The notes under the pieces were generated by a model. The model did not search any database, was not told the DNA's origin, and worked only from the letters and a program-made list of their open reading frames with translations. Positions 21,960 to 33,061 of a stretch of DNA of 64,000 bases are shown here, piece by piece (positions within the stretch are counted from its first letter, which is position 1; every line of letters starts with the position of its first letter). This stretch comes from Symbiodinium natans (taxonomy: Eukaryota > Sar > Dinophyceae > Suessiales > Symbiodiniaceae): contig CAJNDS010000159.1 in NCBI GenBank assembly GCA_905221605.1, positions 22,501-86,500 of the forward strand. Reading direction: 5' to 3'. Made by a program: the position numbers and the translations under genes.

Positions 21960-24400
21960 CTTAGTTGCCTGATCATGCTTTGTCGGGCCGAAAGTACGAT
22001 GGAAGAAGTTGAGGGAAAGCAAAGCGAGAATCAGAATACATCCCCCGGTGATTGGAAGCGCCATAGATGCCCGTGCATACTCCACTTCGTTTTCCTCCAA
22101 CCAGGAGTAAGCTGGTTGAGCATCAAAAGGGTCTGCCTTCTGCGCTCGCAGTGCTTTCAATGCCGCTTGACGGAGCAGCTTGAGAATCCCACGGCCCATC
22201 TCGTTCTGGTTCTTTCTCTCAGACTCACTTGCCACAGCCAGCACGACACCCTTGAAGAGCTTGTCAATCTGGGTGTCGTTGAGGTTAAAATCCTGCAGGA
22301 GAGCCAGCTACATACGGTTCGTCTACATCTCGGAGGGCAATTACCGCCATGATTCAAGTCAAAACAAAACAACCCGGTGGCAATCTTTGTGAAGTGTTGC
22401 CTGTCATGCAGGGAATGCAACGTGTGCAACACCGGTCGAAGCTTGGTTGGTTAGTTACGGTTAGTGAGAGGCTTCATGCTTGCGACTTTGTATACAAGCC
22501 TCCCAACAAGTCAGCCAAAGCCACAGCTTAAAAGATCAAGGCCGATTTGGCTTGCCACCCCACAGACTACTCACTTCGATGCGGAAGAGTCTTTCCATGT
22601 GTTTCCTGACTGCTTGTGTTTGGGGGGCTCTAGGAGCGACTTCGGCGGCTGCCACCCGACCAATCACCCAAGAGAATATTGGCCCTGCCCCCTGTTTTGA
22701 CACCCAAGCACATGTGCTGGTTCCTAACGAAGGCATCAGATAAGCAAAGTGTTTCCACTTGCTTGGGTACACTGGTCATATTCCGTGGGCGGGGCAAAAC
22801 CAACAAGCCTCAGCGCTGGCGCTACAAGTTTTTTGGACAGCATGGTTGGGAGCTTGCGTCCAAATCCCCGAACGCACAAAGAAGTTGCGACAGCTTGGTC
22901 GGAGGAGTTGTGGGTTGTCAGAAGGTTGACCATCAGGAACAAGGTATGTTGGAGCTTGTTGAAATTCGGCCTGCGCGGCATAGTGACTCATTAACGAACT
23001 TTGGAACGTTCCACCCCTATCGGACATGGATTCAAATTCAGGACACCATATCCCTCCCCGACTTTGAATGAGCGACATTTGCCAGGCTCAAGCAGTAAAT
23101 TCTGGAGTTAAGGTAGGCCGAGACTCCAACTCCAAGCAAAACAAAGAACACGGACGCCTTTCGGGGAGGTCAGGCCCTGAAGAGCCTGGGCCCTTTGACT
23201 GATTCCAGGCTTCGAGACGAAATCCTCCTAAGGGTAAGGACCAGTTGTGGCATCAAATCTTGCAACACTGCTTTCCCCATGACGTGCTCCGTGGATTGCT
23301 AGCATACCTTTCCATCCATATACGTGAAAGGCACGCTATACCTGCCCGGAAGGCAAGGACATCTTGCGAACATCCCAGATAGGTCCTTGAAGACCAGATG
23401 CCTGAGCTGAGATTTGCACACCAATTACAGATCCAGCGCATGAACGCGGGAACGCCGGAGCAATGCAGAGTCGCAGCACAGGCATATGCGAGGCAGCCCT
23501 CAAATAGATGCAACTCAGCTGCTCAAGAGCCTCCAAAGCTTCATTGCCGTTGGTCTTGGATGCGTTGGACTTCTGTGCGTCTGCTTCTTCAACCAGGGAG
23601 GTTGCAAAGATGGTCCTGTCTTCCTCACCGATGGGTAGCTTTGCATCGTTCGATCTCTCCTCCACAACGGCTTGGAATGCCCTTCCGGCAAAACTTTTGA
23701 CAGCAACACAGTTTCAGGCAAGTATCACCACGCTTTTTTGCAGGGACAGGGGCAAGTAAGTGCCACTAAGACTGAGCAAACCAAAGCCGGGATTTCTTCG
23801 TTTCTGTGCAGAAAAACCACGTTCTGACATGTTTTGACGTGTCACAGGGCCCGGAACCAACTGCGCACCGTTTCACACGGTGCCATCGCTGGGTGCTTTG
23901 TCCACGCGTCGAGCAAATGCACTGTCCAGAGGCAAGACTGTACCATTTCAACATGTGCCCGCTCAAAATATCAACAGCAAGGAAGCAGTGGTCAGTCAGT
24001 GTCAGACTATGTGGCAGCGATGAAACTATGAAACCCATCAGCCGCCCCGTCCTTGGCACTTCGCGCGTGCACGGCCGCTTGCAAAGCGCCAAGGCCACAT
24101 GCGTTTGAGGCAGCCCTGGGATGGAAGGGAACACAAACACAAACCATAGATGGTGCACGGAGTGCCCCTTGCTGCAGGCCTGTCGCAGCTGTCATCGGCT
24201 GAAAGCGCTGATGACACTTGGACGTTGAGGGTCTTTGGTGCATCTGCCTCCGGCATGCAGGGATTCAGCAAGTCGCCATCCTCCCTATCCTCCCACAGCT
24301 CTCGCTGGTCCCGGAAATGCAAGGTCACAAGCCCGGCCTCTGCCGAGAAGCGTGGCCAGGCAAGCAAAAAAATGGAAAAGCGCATCAGCACCTGGAAACC
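21960..24400 (-). CDS. Possible secretory or single-span membrane protein
   Basis: Several open, protein-like reverse exons line up here. At about 24400-24160 there is ATG followed by a hydrophobic stretch (MRFSIFLLAWPRFSAEAG), a plausible signal peptide, and then an acidic region. About 23650-23500 has SLVEEADAQKSNASK. About 22670-22576 encodes VAPRAPQTQAVRKHMERLFR and ends at a GTGAGT donor. About 22290-21960 starts NLNDTQIDKLFKGVVLAVAS, continues with a basic helix, and ends with one transmembrane segment (ITGGCILILALLSLNFF). I know no family with this make-up. Putting the exons in one gene is inference: they share strand and order and lie between the ABC start and the next spacer. The individual exons could belong to two genes. 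Confidence 0.4.
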
Positions 24401-24479
24401 CACGGGACAAAGCACAGACCTGGCACGGGCCGCCGGACATGGCAAGCCCTCGCCAGACAGCTGAGCTTGGTACGGATGT

Positions 24480-25460
24480 GAATGCCATGTTGGCCTTGGA
24501 TTGGATGCATTAGATGCTGCCAGCCCTCAGGCAGAAATACACTATGGTACACTCAAGTCTTGGCGACGCAAGACCTCATTCGCACGCCAAGTGGCTGTTC
24601 GGATATTACGGATATGAGATGAATCTCTGTGCCGCAAGGGTTCCAGCAACAGATATTCTTCTTGAGCCACAAACACACAGATCAGATTTGATGGATGCAC
24701 CACATCGCCCCCTTCCCAAACCAGCAGACATCCCCCACAGAATCTCGTTACCTCTGAGAGAACCTGGGAGCAATCGAATGTACAGCGACAGCAGCTTCTC
24801 TGCACAGTACGCATTAATAGCACGAATCGTAATCCGACATGTACGGGATTGCCGAGCTGTGCAACACAGCATCAACCGTTTCGGGCCGAGTACAGTCATT
24901 CCTGCATACGCTGCTTGGCACAGCCTATTTGCCATCGAAACTCGAGATTCCGACACTTCATTTCCACGCAACGATCCATGTTCCAAGAGATCATACTGGT
25001 GCAAAGCACTGCAAGCCAGCGCCACCGCATGTCACTTCTAGAATGACCGTGAACGACGTGAAACCTCGAGAGCGTGTGTGAGGCAGAGTCGGCAGCGCAA
25101 ACTCGCGGAGCTTCGTCGCATGCACACTACAAAGTGCGAGCACCCGTGCTGAGAAACCTTGGCCCATAGAGTTTCTGAGGGAACTCTCGAATCGAACCTG
25201 TTGGCTTGTCTGTCGGCTGTGTTGGGGTGTCGGTTTCGGTCCAAAGCGGTTGACCGGCGAGAGAACCCGAGATCTGCACATCTGCTACCCCACCCTCCAG
25301 ATTCGAGCCGCGATCAAAGCATGTTGCGGCATGTCGAGCACAAACATGTTCCTGATGAATGCCCACATCGTACCTCATTGAGCCAGTTGGAGATGGCTGC
25401 CTGATCCCAGTTCTGCACCTCGTGAAGCCCAAAGACTCAAAGCTGCAAACCTTGAGGTGA
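24480..25460. other. Spacer, no gene supported
   Basis: Open frames on both strands lack motifs or exon-like continuity. A reverse frame near 25400-25200 (DVQISGSLAGQPLWTE) is weakly protein-like. Confidence 0.35.
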
Positions 25461-25465
25461 AAAGG

Positions 25466-25800
25466 CTAGGGCCTTTCTGGGAGGAGGAGGCTCACGCACG
25501 CTGTGTGTCGTCGCCCCTCACAGAAAGACGGGCGGATGACGCAACCGCAGCAACTCACGGCGTGGCCTAATTTCTTGCCTCCGAACTCACTCACCTTCTG
25601 GCCCAGGCCACTGGTCGCAAGATCATGGAGTACCAACTTTGCCTGTGCCACATTCAACCTGCGTGATCCTGCAGGCTGCTCACTGCTCACTGCAATGTCC
25701 AGCCTCAAAGAGCTCCTGTGGATGCAGGTCGGGCCTTTGGCATCCAGGGCCGAGACAACATTCCACTTTCTGACATCTGTCCCTCCCTGCTTCATCCTGC
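25466..25800 (-). CDS. Possible exon(s) of an unassigned protein
   Basis: A 330-bp reverse frame contains DVRKWNVVSALDAKGP and, after an AG, RLNVAQAKLVLHDLATSGL, ending near a GTGAGT sequence that could be a donor. The composition is exon-like. No domain is recognised. Confidence 0.35.
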
Positions 25801-25979
25801 TTCGTCAACGGCATCCAAAGCTGGGAACCAGGCACAGCCGGGGGCTGCAGCTCGGGAACCTTGCGTGCACACGTTGCATGCGACATGTGTAAACTCAAGC
25901 CATCGATGTGCCAGAAATGAAAGAATCTGAAAATGCCAAGTATATAACATTTTGAATGACATTCATTCTAGGAGTGAAG

Positions 25980-26800
25980 ATCATGGTGTTGATATTGGAT
26001 CTTGCACTGCTTCCTTCATGCGGCCCCTGGCTTACTCCTACGGGCGACGGCCTATCAAACAAAGCACATGTTTTGCCTGCCTTCAACAAGGCCTCCTCCA
26101 TGTCTTCCACGAGGTTCTGCGCCTGGTTGCATGCTCTGCTCGCGCTGCTTGCACCCTTGGCGATGTCTTGCCACAGACTGCTACTGCAGCTAAAGAGCCT
26201 GCGTGTTCTGTTGCATGAGCTGTTTCTCAATGAGTGCCTGCCGCTGACCCCGAGCAGTGGCACCTGAATGCATCTTGCAAGGCCGGCCTACTGGCGACAC
26301 ATCTGCAGCTGATCTGATCCGGCGTGGAAACACTAGAAAACCCTGTCATCCATGATGACAGTGCTGGGTCCATGGCGTGCATCTTTCCTGCCTTGTCTGG
26401 ACTTCATCTTCCTCGGCTCAGCTTAGCGGTGTAGCTCGTACGTGAAATTCGACAACCGCTCCACATGACCACCCGATGCCATTTGCTCTCTGAGGGACTC
26501 CTTTCTGACCCTCTCCTGCGGACTTGCGGTTGTGCACTGGCCAATAGATCGCACAGGGTGGGTCCTTCTCAGCCTTGATGAGCCTCACTTCCTCTGCCAA
26601 CCGTCCAGCCTTTTGCCGCTCCACCTGACTTCGTAGACTTCAAAGAAACGCGACAGGGCAGGGCAAAAAACAGGGCGCCTCGAACTGCCATTCTGCTGGT
26701 GGTGCGGTGATCCCCTTGTAGACCCTGTGTCAGACGCTCTCTGAGGGCTGCTCGACTTGGACCATGTGCCTCCACTTAAAAGCAACTCAACAGTGGCCTG
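25980..26800 (-). CDS. Possible helical (coiled-coil-like) exons
   Basis: Reverse frames give several short charged helices: VERQKAGRLAEEVRLIKAEK (about 26622-26560, directly after CAG), PQERVRKESLREQMASGGHV (about 26522-26460) and WQDIAKGASSASRACNQAQN with DMEEALLKAGKTC (about 26180-26060). They share strand and character and may be exons of one gene, possibly with the exon at 25466-25800. No family is recognised. Borders were not fixed. Confidence 0.38.
26343..26361. other. Perfect 8-bp inverted repeat, 3-nt loop
   Basis: CTGTCATC-CAT-GATGACAG forms a perfect stem. It lies between two of the charged helical exons. It could be a hairpin in an intron, a mobile-element scar or chance. Confidence 0.75.
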
Positions 26801-26879
26801 TTCATTGCCATGACCTTGAAGACAGCAGCCTGGCTTGAGAAAAAGACATTCTGCCCTTCACATTTTCTCCGATTCTATC

Positions 26880-27500
26880 ATCTGCACCATGACCTGCCTT
26901 CATCTTTTCGACCGGCGTACGCGAGCCCAAATGGTTTGTCTGAGCAGGCAGGCTGCAGGAAACTCACTGCTCTTGCGATGGAAGACATGAACCTAACTGA
27001 AACCACAGCCTTTAGAAGGCCATCTTTCCACTCAGGTCGATTCCACTCCATTCGCCTCTCTGAAGCTACCATGAATCGCTACCATGCACTGCGTGAGATG
27101 CTTTTTGTGGAGGCAAGCAGGTTTTTTGCTCGGACCAGCTAGGTCTCGGGTACTTCAAAATTCGGTTGCCAGTGGATGACAGGATACGACGGCCCATGTC
27201 AGTGCAAAACCTGCTTCACTGTTCTCATGCACCCTGCATGACGCATTTCACAGACGATGCAGCCAAGAAGCCTGACGCCGGAGAACTTCACAGAAGCATC
27301 CATGCCGTAAGCGTAGCGCCTGGCACTGTTGGAAGGTTTTGCCCTGAAAGGAAGCTCCCACACCACGACGCCGCAAAATGCCGCAACATGCCACAAAATG
27401 CCGCGCATGAGAGGGTCACCTCTCAGTCTTGGTGTCATCCCATCTGCTCTGCACCTGACTCTAAAAACATCTGGCGGATTGGCTTCGTGTCTCTGTAGGC
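26880..27500 (-). CDS. Open reverse frames, weak
   Basis: The frames at 27072-26878 and 27438-27199 stay open and give mixed-composition peptides, the second containing WELPFRAKPSNSARRYAYG. They may be exons of the neighbouring minus-strand gene. No domain is seen and the frames could be chance. Confidence 0.22.
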
Positions 27501-27519
27501 ATGGTCTGGGGATTGTTTA

Positions 27520-28660
27520 GGGAAACCGATCATGTATGCATAGAAGCTTGTATGAGCAAGTGCGCAAGCTTGGATTTACATGAGAAAGCTGGAGGGGTTG
27601 TCCCTTCGGTCTGGGGCTGCGGCATATCCCGACAGAGATTCCTGAGAGTCCTGCAGCCGTCACAAGCTCACACTGCTCACAATTGACGAGAAACTCCATC
27701 TCCGTACTTCCCACTAACTTCACCCCTTTTCACCAGCTGCCTGGGACTCCGCCTCCGACAGCTCCTCAGGCTCGTAAGGCATGTACCCCTGCACCTCAAT
27801 TCGCCAGAATTTCGCCGGAATCTAATTCACCTGGTGAAAGCTTGGGAGATCTTGGGCGCAGGCTTCGGCAGCACGAAAGGCAGACAAGTCGAAGTCTCCA
27901 ATCTGAGCATCGCAGAGCTTGACGTCAAGTTGACGTCAGCACGCGCTTGCAAGCTGTGTTGAGGCCACGGCTTCACCAGAGAACCGTTTCAATGCAGGTC
28001 GGTGGCCCCAAGCTTGAGCTCCAACATTCGTCGGCCCCTCGGGCCTCTCACAGATGGCGCACGTGCTTTGTATATCAGCACACCAAACGCCCCAACGTGC
28101 GCAAACACATGTCTGATTCTCTCTCTCCTTGCATGATACCCAAAAGAGCTTCGTGTTATGTCAAGTACCTCAAAGAGCAAAGCTCGAAGCTCGGCCTGTA
28201 GCCTGCTTGAGCTCGTGCTCGGAGTGCAACCCTTGACACCAACACTCCACCCCTCTGGTCCATCGATGCACTGTGCATTGTGCATTGTGCATTGTGCATG
28301 TGCTGACAGAGCCAAGATTTCCAAGATCCTCGCGCCCACGGCTCATGCAGCTGATATGTAGGCGATGGCGGAGGAATTTGGCTGAGTGGTGGTGACCTGC
28401 TCCCAACCAAAGAGTTTTGAACACCGTCATGTTGAATTAGAAGCACGCTGATGCCGACAGAGGGAGGCGCGGGTAAACCAGTCACTGGCATCGGGGCACG
28501 ATAGCTTGGACAGCTGGGGCACCAGCGTCTTGGGCTTCGGAATCGGCTTTGGAGCTGGCAGCTTTGGAGTCGGCGGGCCCTTTCCTTTCGGTGCTACCTT
28601 GCGAAAGAACCACACTCCCACGTTCAAGCAAGCAACCCATTGAAGAACCACACACACCTA
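27520..28660 (-). CDS. Unassigned multi-exon protein with Pro/Lys-rich segment
   Basis: At about 28600-28480 the reverse strand encodes a Pro/Lys-rich linker (KGKGPPTPKLPAPKPIPKPK). About 28205-27990 encodes a long open exon (LRALLFEVLDITRSSFGYHA, then RRERIRHVFAHVGAFG). About 27930-27835 encodes QLDVKLCDAQIGDFDLSAF, then RAAEACAQDLPSF. About 27810-27750, after TTGAG, encodes VQGYMPYEPEELSEAESQ. The consistent composition and strand support a real gene. I considered a formin because of the Pro-rich part, but no FH2 signature is visible. Function unknown. Confidence 0.5.
28264..28302. repeat. CATTGTG 7-bp tandem repeat
   Basis: About four units of a CATTGTG-type 7-mer lie between exons of the gene at 27520-28660. 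Confidence 0.9.
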
Positions 28661-28667
28661 CACATAC

Positions 28668-28842
28668 AGAGAGAGAGACACACACACACACAACAAAGCA
28701 AAACACACTCACACTCACTCTCACACACACGCACACACAAACACTCTCTTTTTTCTTCCTCTTCTTGTTCTTCTCCTTCTGCTTCTTCTTCTACTTCTTG
28801 TTCCTGTGATTCTTGTGATTCTTGTTCTTCTTCCGCTTCTTC
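28668..28842. repeat. CA-rich then TTC/TTCT-rich tract
   Basis: CACACA and CACTCA units (28668-28746) pass into TTCTTCTTC-type pyrimidine sequence (28749-28842). They give artificial Cys-Val and poly-Glu frames on the reverse strand. Confidence 0.95.
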
Positions 28843-28852
28843 TCCCTCGATA

Positions 28853-28900
28853 TGGCTCAGTGGTAGGAGCATACCCGTAGGAAAACTGAACGGTTCAAAA
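28853..28900 (+). other. tRNA-like A-box/B-box pair, possible SINE head or tRNA relic
   Basis: TGGCTCAGTGGTAGGAGC matches the D-arm / A-box of a tRNA gene, and GGTTCAAAA 36 bp later resembles the T-arm / B-box. No proper anticodon stem or acceptor stem can be drawn, so this is not an intact tRNA. It follows a TTC-rich repeat. A degenerate tRNA-derived SINE or relic is the simplest reading. Confidence 0.35.
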
Positions 28901-28999
28901 GCTGGCGCAACTGAAACTCGAGCAATGAGGCTGTCAACACAATGAGCCAAGGTTTGGGCGTTGCTGCTGCATTTGTTATTTCTGTGCCTCCTCGAGAGA

Positions 29000-29840
29000 T
29001 GCTCACTTGTTAAATTCGTCCTGTACCTGCCCGCACTTTAGCGCTCGAGCGCACAGAAATGCAACAGTCCCGTGTCTGCGCTCGAACGGACCATGCCTTG
29101 TATGTTGCATCCAATGTAAGAATATGTCAACATCTGTTCAGGAAGTTCATCCGCGCTCACTGCGCACTGTTTGCTGAGAGGGTGAGCCTTGTTCATGCCT
29201 GCAACAAGTTCAATCCGGAGTACAAACTCACGCCAAGTGCAAAGCATCAATGACAAGAGGTGCTGTTTGGCGAGCTTGTGACAGGCGTTCTTTCTGCTTC
29301 AACAGCTTTGTTGCAAAGTGTTTCGGAGATGCCATTTTGCCGCCGCACGGAGAAAGAGTTTCCGGGTAGATTGTGTTACAAAACTAAATTGCTGAAAGAA
29401 CCCCCTGTCTGAGATTGACAAGAAAGTGCTGGGCCAACCGCTCCCCTTGTCATGAACTGCCATCGCATGCCTCCAAAATCGGGCCCTGTATGACAGTGTG
29501 GGTCAGAGCGTTTTGTGACACATTGTCGCGCAAGGGTCGACCTGGCGCCAGCCTTGTTGCAAGCCAAACTTCAGCCAAGTGACAAAAAAGTCAAGGCATG
29601 ACCAAAAGGCAAAAATGCTTCCCGAAGAGTGCCTCTTCGTACCTTGTGGTTTGTGCCCTCAATAATATGTGCCAGTGGCACACGTGAAGCTTTCGGTGCG
29701 CATATGCAGATGCCGAACATTGGCAATGCCCAACAATACCTGGCTTCGGCTGAGTGTCGGGTGTTTACTGATTTGTAGCTTTCGACGAAGAATTCAAATC
29801 CTTCGGAGCTCTGGTTCAAGCCTCTGGCTTCCCCACTGCC
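29000..29840. other. No gene supported
   Basis: A reverse frame at about 29256-29038 is open (KQCAVSADELPEQMLTYS) and could be an exon, but it stands alone. The rest shows nothing recognisable. Confidence 0.3.
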
Positions 29841-29989
29841 CCCTCAGTACCCATGGATCAGCACGCAACGCGTCGCATCTGCTTGAACATGTGCTGAGAT
29901 GTGGAAAAGAGCGGCAGCCTGAAACCACATTCTTGGCAGAGAGGACATGCCAAAAGCCCAACAATCTGGGTGCAAGCAAACGAGCGAGA

Positions 29990-30180
29990 CCTGCTGCTCC
30001 ACGGGCTGCTCAACGGGCTGCGGGGGTGGCCACGGCCCGCTTTCCTCATGGCCCGCGACGGCATGCGCAACAAGGACCATCACTGTGTGTGTCTCGTCAT
30101 GCACCGTGTAGCGCAAGAACGGTCCGGAACTTCCGGCTCAAAGTCGAAATCGTAGAGTATGCCGCCCTTTCCTACAGGCA
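29990..30180 (-). CDS. Possible exon of an unassigned protein
   Basis: The reverse strand gives RYTVHDETHTVMVLVAHAVA followed by GHEESGPWPPPQPVE. An overlapping frame upstream gives GKGGILYDFDFEPEVPDR. Both have natural composition, so there may be an exon border between them. No domain is identified. Confidence 0.35.
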
Positions 30181-30809
30181 CTACAGCCACCAAGTTCACG
30201 CAAAGATGGGCATCGCGTGGGCAACACATGGCCACAAGAGCTGGCCTCTGCCTTTGACAATGCCCTTGCCCGTTTTCGGTGCAGGGGCTTTGGGCTTGGA
30301 CATTGCCACTCCTGCCACTCCTGCCATTCGGCCAGAACATATGAAGAAAGCCTGAGCGGAATGACGTCGCCTTCCCTACCAGCCTGATGGGTGCCCCTGC
30401 CACTACTATGGGATGCTTCTGCTACAGGATGGCATCCCTCCTCCCCAAGCACCCTGCTTGACCGCCTTGAGCCAACTGGCAAGCATCGCTGTCAGGTTGG
30501 CAAGGAAAGCCGGAAACAACAGCAGCGAAACGCAAGCGCACCGACACTGATGTCAGGCGCGAGAGGTTCGAGCCGGTGGATGTTCTCCGCACTGCCTGGG
30601 CAGAGCATGCTGGCGGCCACTGGCACGTCTTTCAGCCAACTCAAACCCTGCCTGCACAAAGAGACCGGCTTGAGGGGACTGGATGTAGTTGCCTCAGCCA
30701 GGCATCGCATCCAACAAGACCCTATTGGCCAGATATCCAGCGGGGGGACTGCGGGACTGGGGACTGCGGGGCTGGAAAGCTGCGAACGGTCTGTGATGCC
30801 AAACCCCCC

Positions 30810-31000
30810 TAGTTGTCATCTGCCCTGCCTGATGCGAAGTTATGGAGTTGCTCAGGGTATGTTGGGATGTGTTGGGTTGCTTCCGTTGTTTGCTTGACGA
30901 GTGGCCGGTCCACGTCTGGAAGCTCAGCCAGGCATGCGGCCCAAGCCTCTGACACGAGACGCACCATTGCCGGATCACATGATGGAAAAGCAAGGCGTAT
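30810..31000 (-). CDS. Possible exon of an unassigned protein
   Basis: A reverse frame encodes IRLAFPSCDPAMVRLVSEAW, then AACLAELPDVDRPLVKQTTE. The composition strongly suggests coding sequence. It begins just after a (TA)n tract that would lie in the preceding intron. No family recognised. Confidence 0.45.
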
Positions 31001-31010
31001 CTGTATGATG

Positions 31011-31046
31011 TATATATATATATACATTACAATATACACATATATG
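31011..31046. repeat. (TA)n tract
   Basis: TATATATATATATACATTACAATATACACATATATG, similar in make-up to the tracts at 18848 and 37012. Confidence 0.92.
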
Positions 31047-31559
31047 TAGAAAAAAGACGCATCGCATGTGCTGCTCATATCAGCTCGATGCTGGCCTCTT
31101 CAAGGTCGTGTCAGTGGCCTGGCTGCAAGAGTGGCCGGAGACATTTGCTATAGGTACTCTGAAAAATCACTTCGAGCTCCTGAACTGGGTCACGCTACTT
31201 CGCTCACGTGGTAACTTTGCCAACCGCTGCCCGGTATGGATCTGACAGCTGCCGGCCCGTGAAGGAGATACTCACGGCAAACACCTGCCCAGAAGTCAAC
31301 GGCTGGCTCTTCAGAAAACACATGCCCTACTACGCCCTAGCTACACAATTAGTGGGTCCACTGGCTAGGTTTAAGCTGGGCCAGCCGGCCTAAAGTCACC
31401 CCAACCCCTGTAGCACAGGCGGAAGGCGGAAGCCACACAGCCAAACCCAAGGGCACATGGCTTCTTGTGCACTTTCACTTTTCAGACAAAATGCTGCAGG
31501 AGCAGTGACGGTGGGTTGAGAAGTCTTCAATGAAAAGTAATGTTTGCATAGTTTTGAAC

Positions 31560-32100
31560 AGCCGCTAACTGCAAGTTAGGTGCCCCACTCAGCCATCGTG
31601 TGCGCGTAAGCTCCGGGTAAGGCGACAAGCGGTTTCGGAAGAATAGGGTTCTGGGTTCCACGCAGGGTGAAGACCCCAAAACCATGCGCGACGATTGAAA
31701 CCTGCCAATTGTAAACCAGGCTGGCCAGCGCATGCCATGCGCAATTCTCATGGTCCTTGCCCTGGCCTGGTTTTGCTTTGCTCCTCGATCTAGTCTCATA
31801 GACAGTCCCCGAAGTAGTGAGACTTTCGGAGGCCCGGAGGCATTGCAATCAAATACTTACTAGTTACTAGGCCTAGATACATGGCGGATGGACTGTTCTG
31901 CCCTGAACGGTCGTCCCATCCGTCCTTCGACGCCGCAATGTTGTTGGACTGGGGGAACATGGAGGTGTTGCGATGGGTTGGTTCGCTTGCGCACCCTGGA
32001 TGTCTGGATCAGCGACGAACTTCCAGCCCACAAGTCCACACACGGACCGAACTAGCTCACGAAAGGCCCCACATGCCCCACGCAGCTTGGATCTCAAGCA
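31560..32100 (-). CDS. Possible exons of an unassigned protein
   Basis: Reverse frames at about 32060-31940 (FRELVRSVCGLVGWKFVADP) and about 31735-31580 (VYNWQVSIVAHGFGVFTLRG, then TQNPILPKPLVALPGAYA) look like real exons with mixed hydrophobic character. They may belong with the membrane-protein exons just upstream. No family recognised. Confidence 0.38.
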
Positions 32101-32128
32101 GTCGCTAACAATGTGGCATCCTTACGAG

Positions 32129-32810
32129 GGCACGTCGTAAAAAAAAATACCAAGCACAACCACAACAAAGAAGTGCGCTGAGATGGCAAGAAAACCAAGC
32201 GCAGACGCCAAGCGCAAAAGCCAATTCAGCCACGCATGCCATTCCAGCTTGGCTGAGTGTTTGCCCGTGCCGAGATCAGAGAAAGCGCAAACCGAGTTCG
32301 GACCTGGCAGCCTGCAAAATTGACCCCAGATGACGTCGCCCCAGACATTCTGCTATTTCTAGAAGTTGAGTGCCAAACAAAACACATCCACCTTTCCGTG
32401 CAAGGAATCAGGATGAGCATGTTGCTTTGCGGCACACGAGTCCAGAGGCCTCTTCTGCTGTAGGTGCTTTGGCACCCGGCGCGTCTTTGCGCAAGGAGTC
32501 ACCTGCGTTTCAAGCCATCTCAAGACTCAAGCCAGTTCCATGACCATCATTCATCATGTCCAGGACATTCTTCCCGGCTTCCTGACTGCCCTAGCATCGC
32601 TTTATCAACTCTCAATCCCTGGCTTGCTTAACGTTTGCGATGGTGCATGGCATGACATTCGTGCCGGCCCCGGCAAACAGAAGAATCTCAAAGAAGAGGC
32701 CGAATTCAATGTTCAGAGTCACTCTTCGAGCGACGCCGTGTTCCCATGATCTGCCATGCTGCAGCAAGATTCTAGAATCTACAAAGCTTTCTTGATACCA
32801 CGGCAACAAG
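32129..32810 (-). CDS. Membrane-protein exons (unassigned)
   Basis: The exon at about 32740-32620 encodes a hydrophobic stretch (LNIEFGLFFEILLFAGAG). That at about 32280-32129 encodes KHSAKLEWHAWLNWLLRLAS followed by a clear transmembrane segment (LGFLAISAHFFVVVVLGIFF) and a TAA stop after DVPS. The second would be the C-terminal end. The exons share strand and hydrophobic character, but a joint gene is inference. A small membrane protein or the end of a transporter are both possible. Confidence 0.5.
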
Positions 32811-32960
32811 TTGTGCTTCCTGCAGCCTCAGCAGTCCCGACTAAGACTTGAGATGCGGCTTCAGAAACCGCGCCAACCTCAGAAATCACACTTGCAGAGC
32901 AGGCATTCGACTTGCAAGCGCAACTGGCAACATCTAGCAGTGGTTCCTCGCAGCAGGCCC
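32810..32960 (-). CDS. Possible exon, Cys/Ala/Ser-rich
   Basis: A reverse frame encodes EEPLLDVASCACKSNACSAS, then VISEVGAVSEAASQVLVG. It lies between the SWIB exons and the membrane-protein exons and could belong to either. No motif. Confidence 0.35.
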
Positions 32961-33061
32961 TACACACAACCATACATCTTGCCAACCTTGTTTGACCTTC
33001 CTCCAATTAGTCTGGACGTGGAGTGGCTGCGCGGAAGACACAAACCGCAAGCAAGAGGCTG

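Noticed and set aside
30459-30483. Relic of the dinoflagellate spliced leader (reverse strand GCCAGTTGGCTCAAG)
   Set aside because: It resembles the end of the leader but has a substitution and a deletion, with no leader sequence further 5'. Chance is likely.
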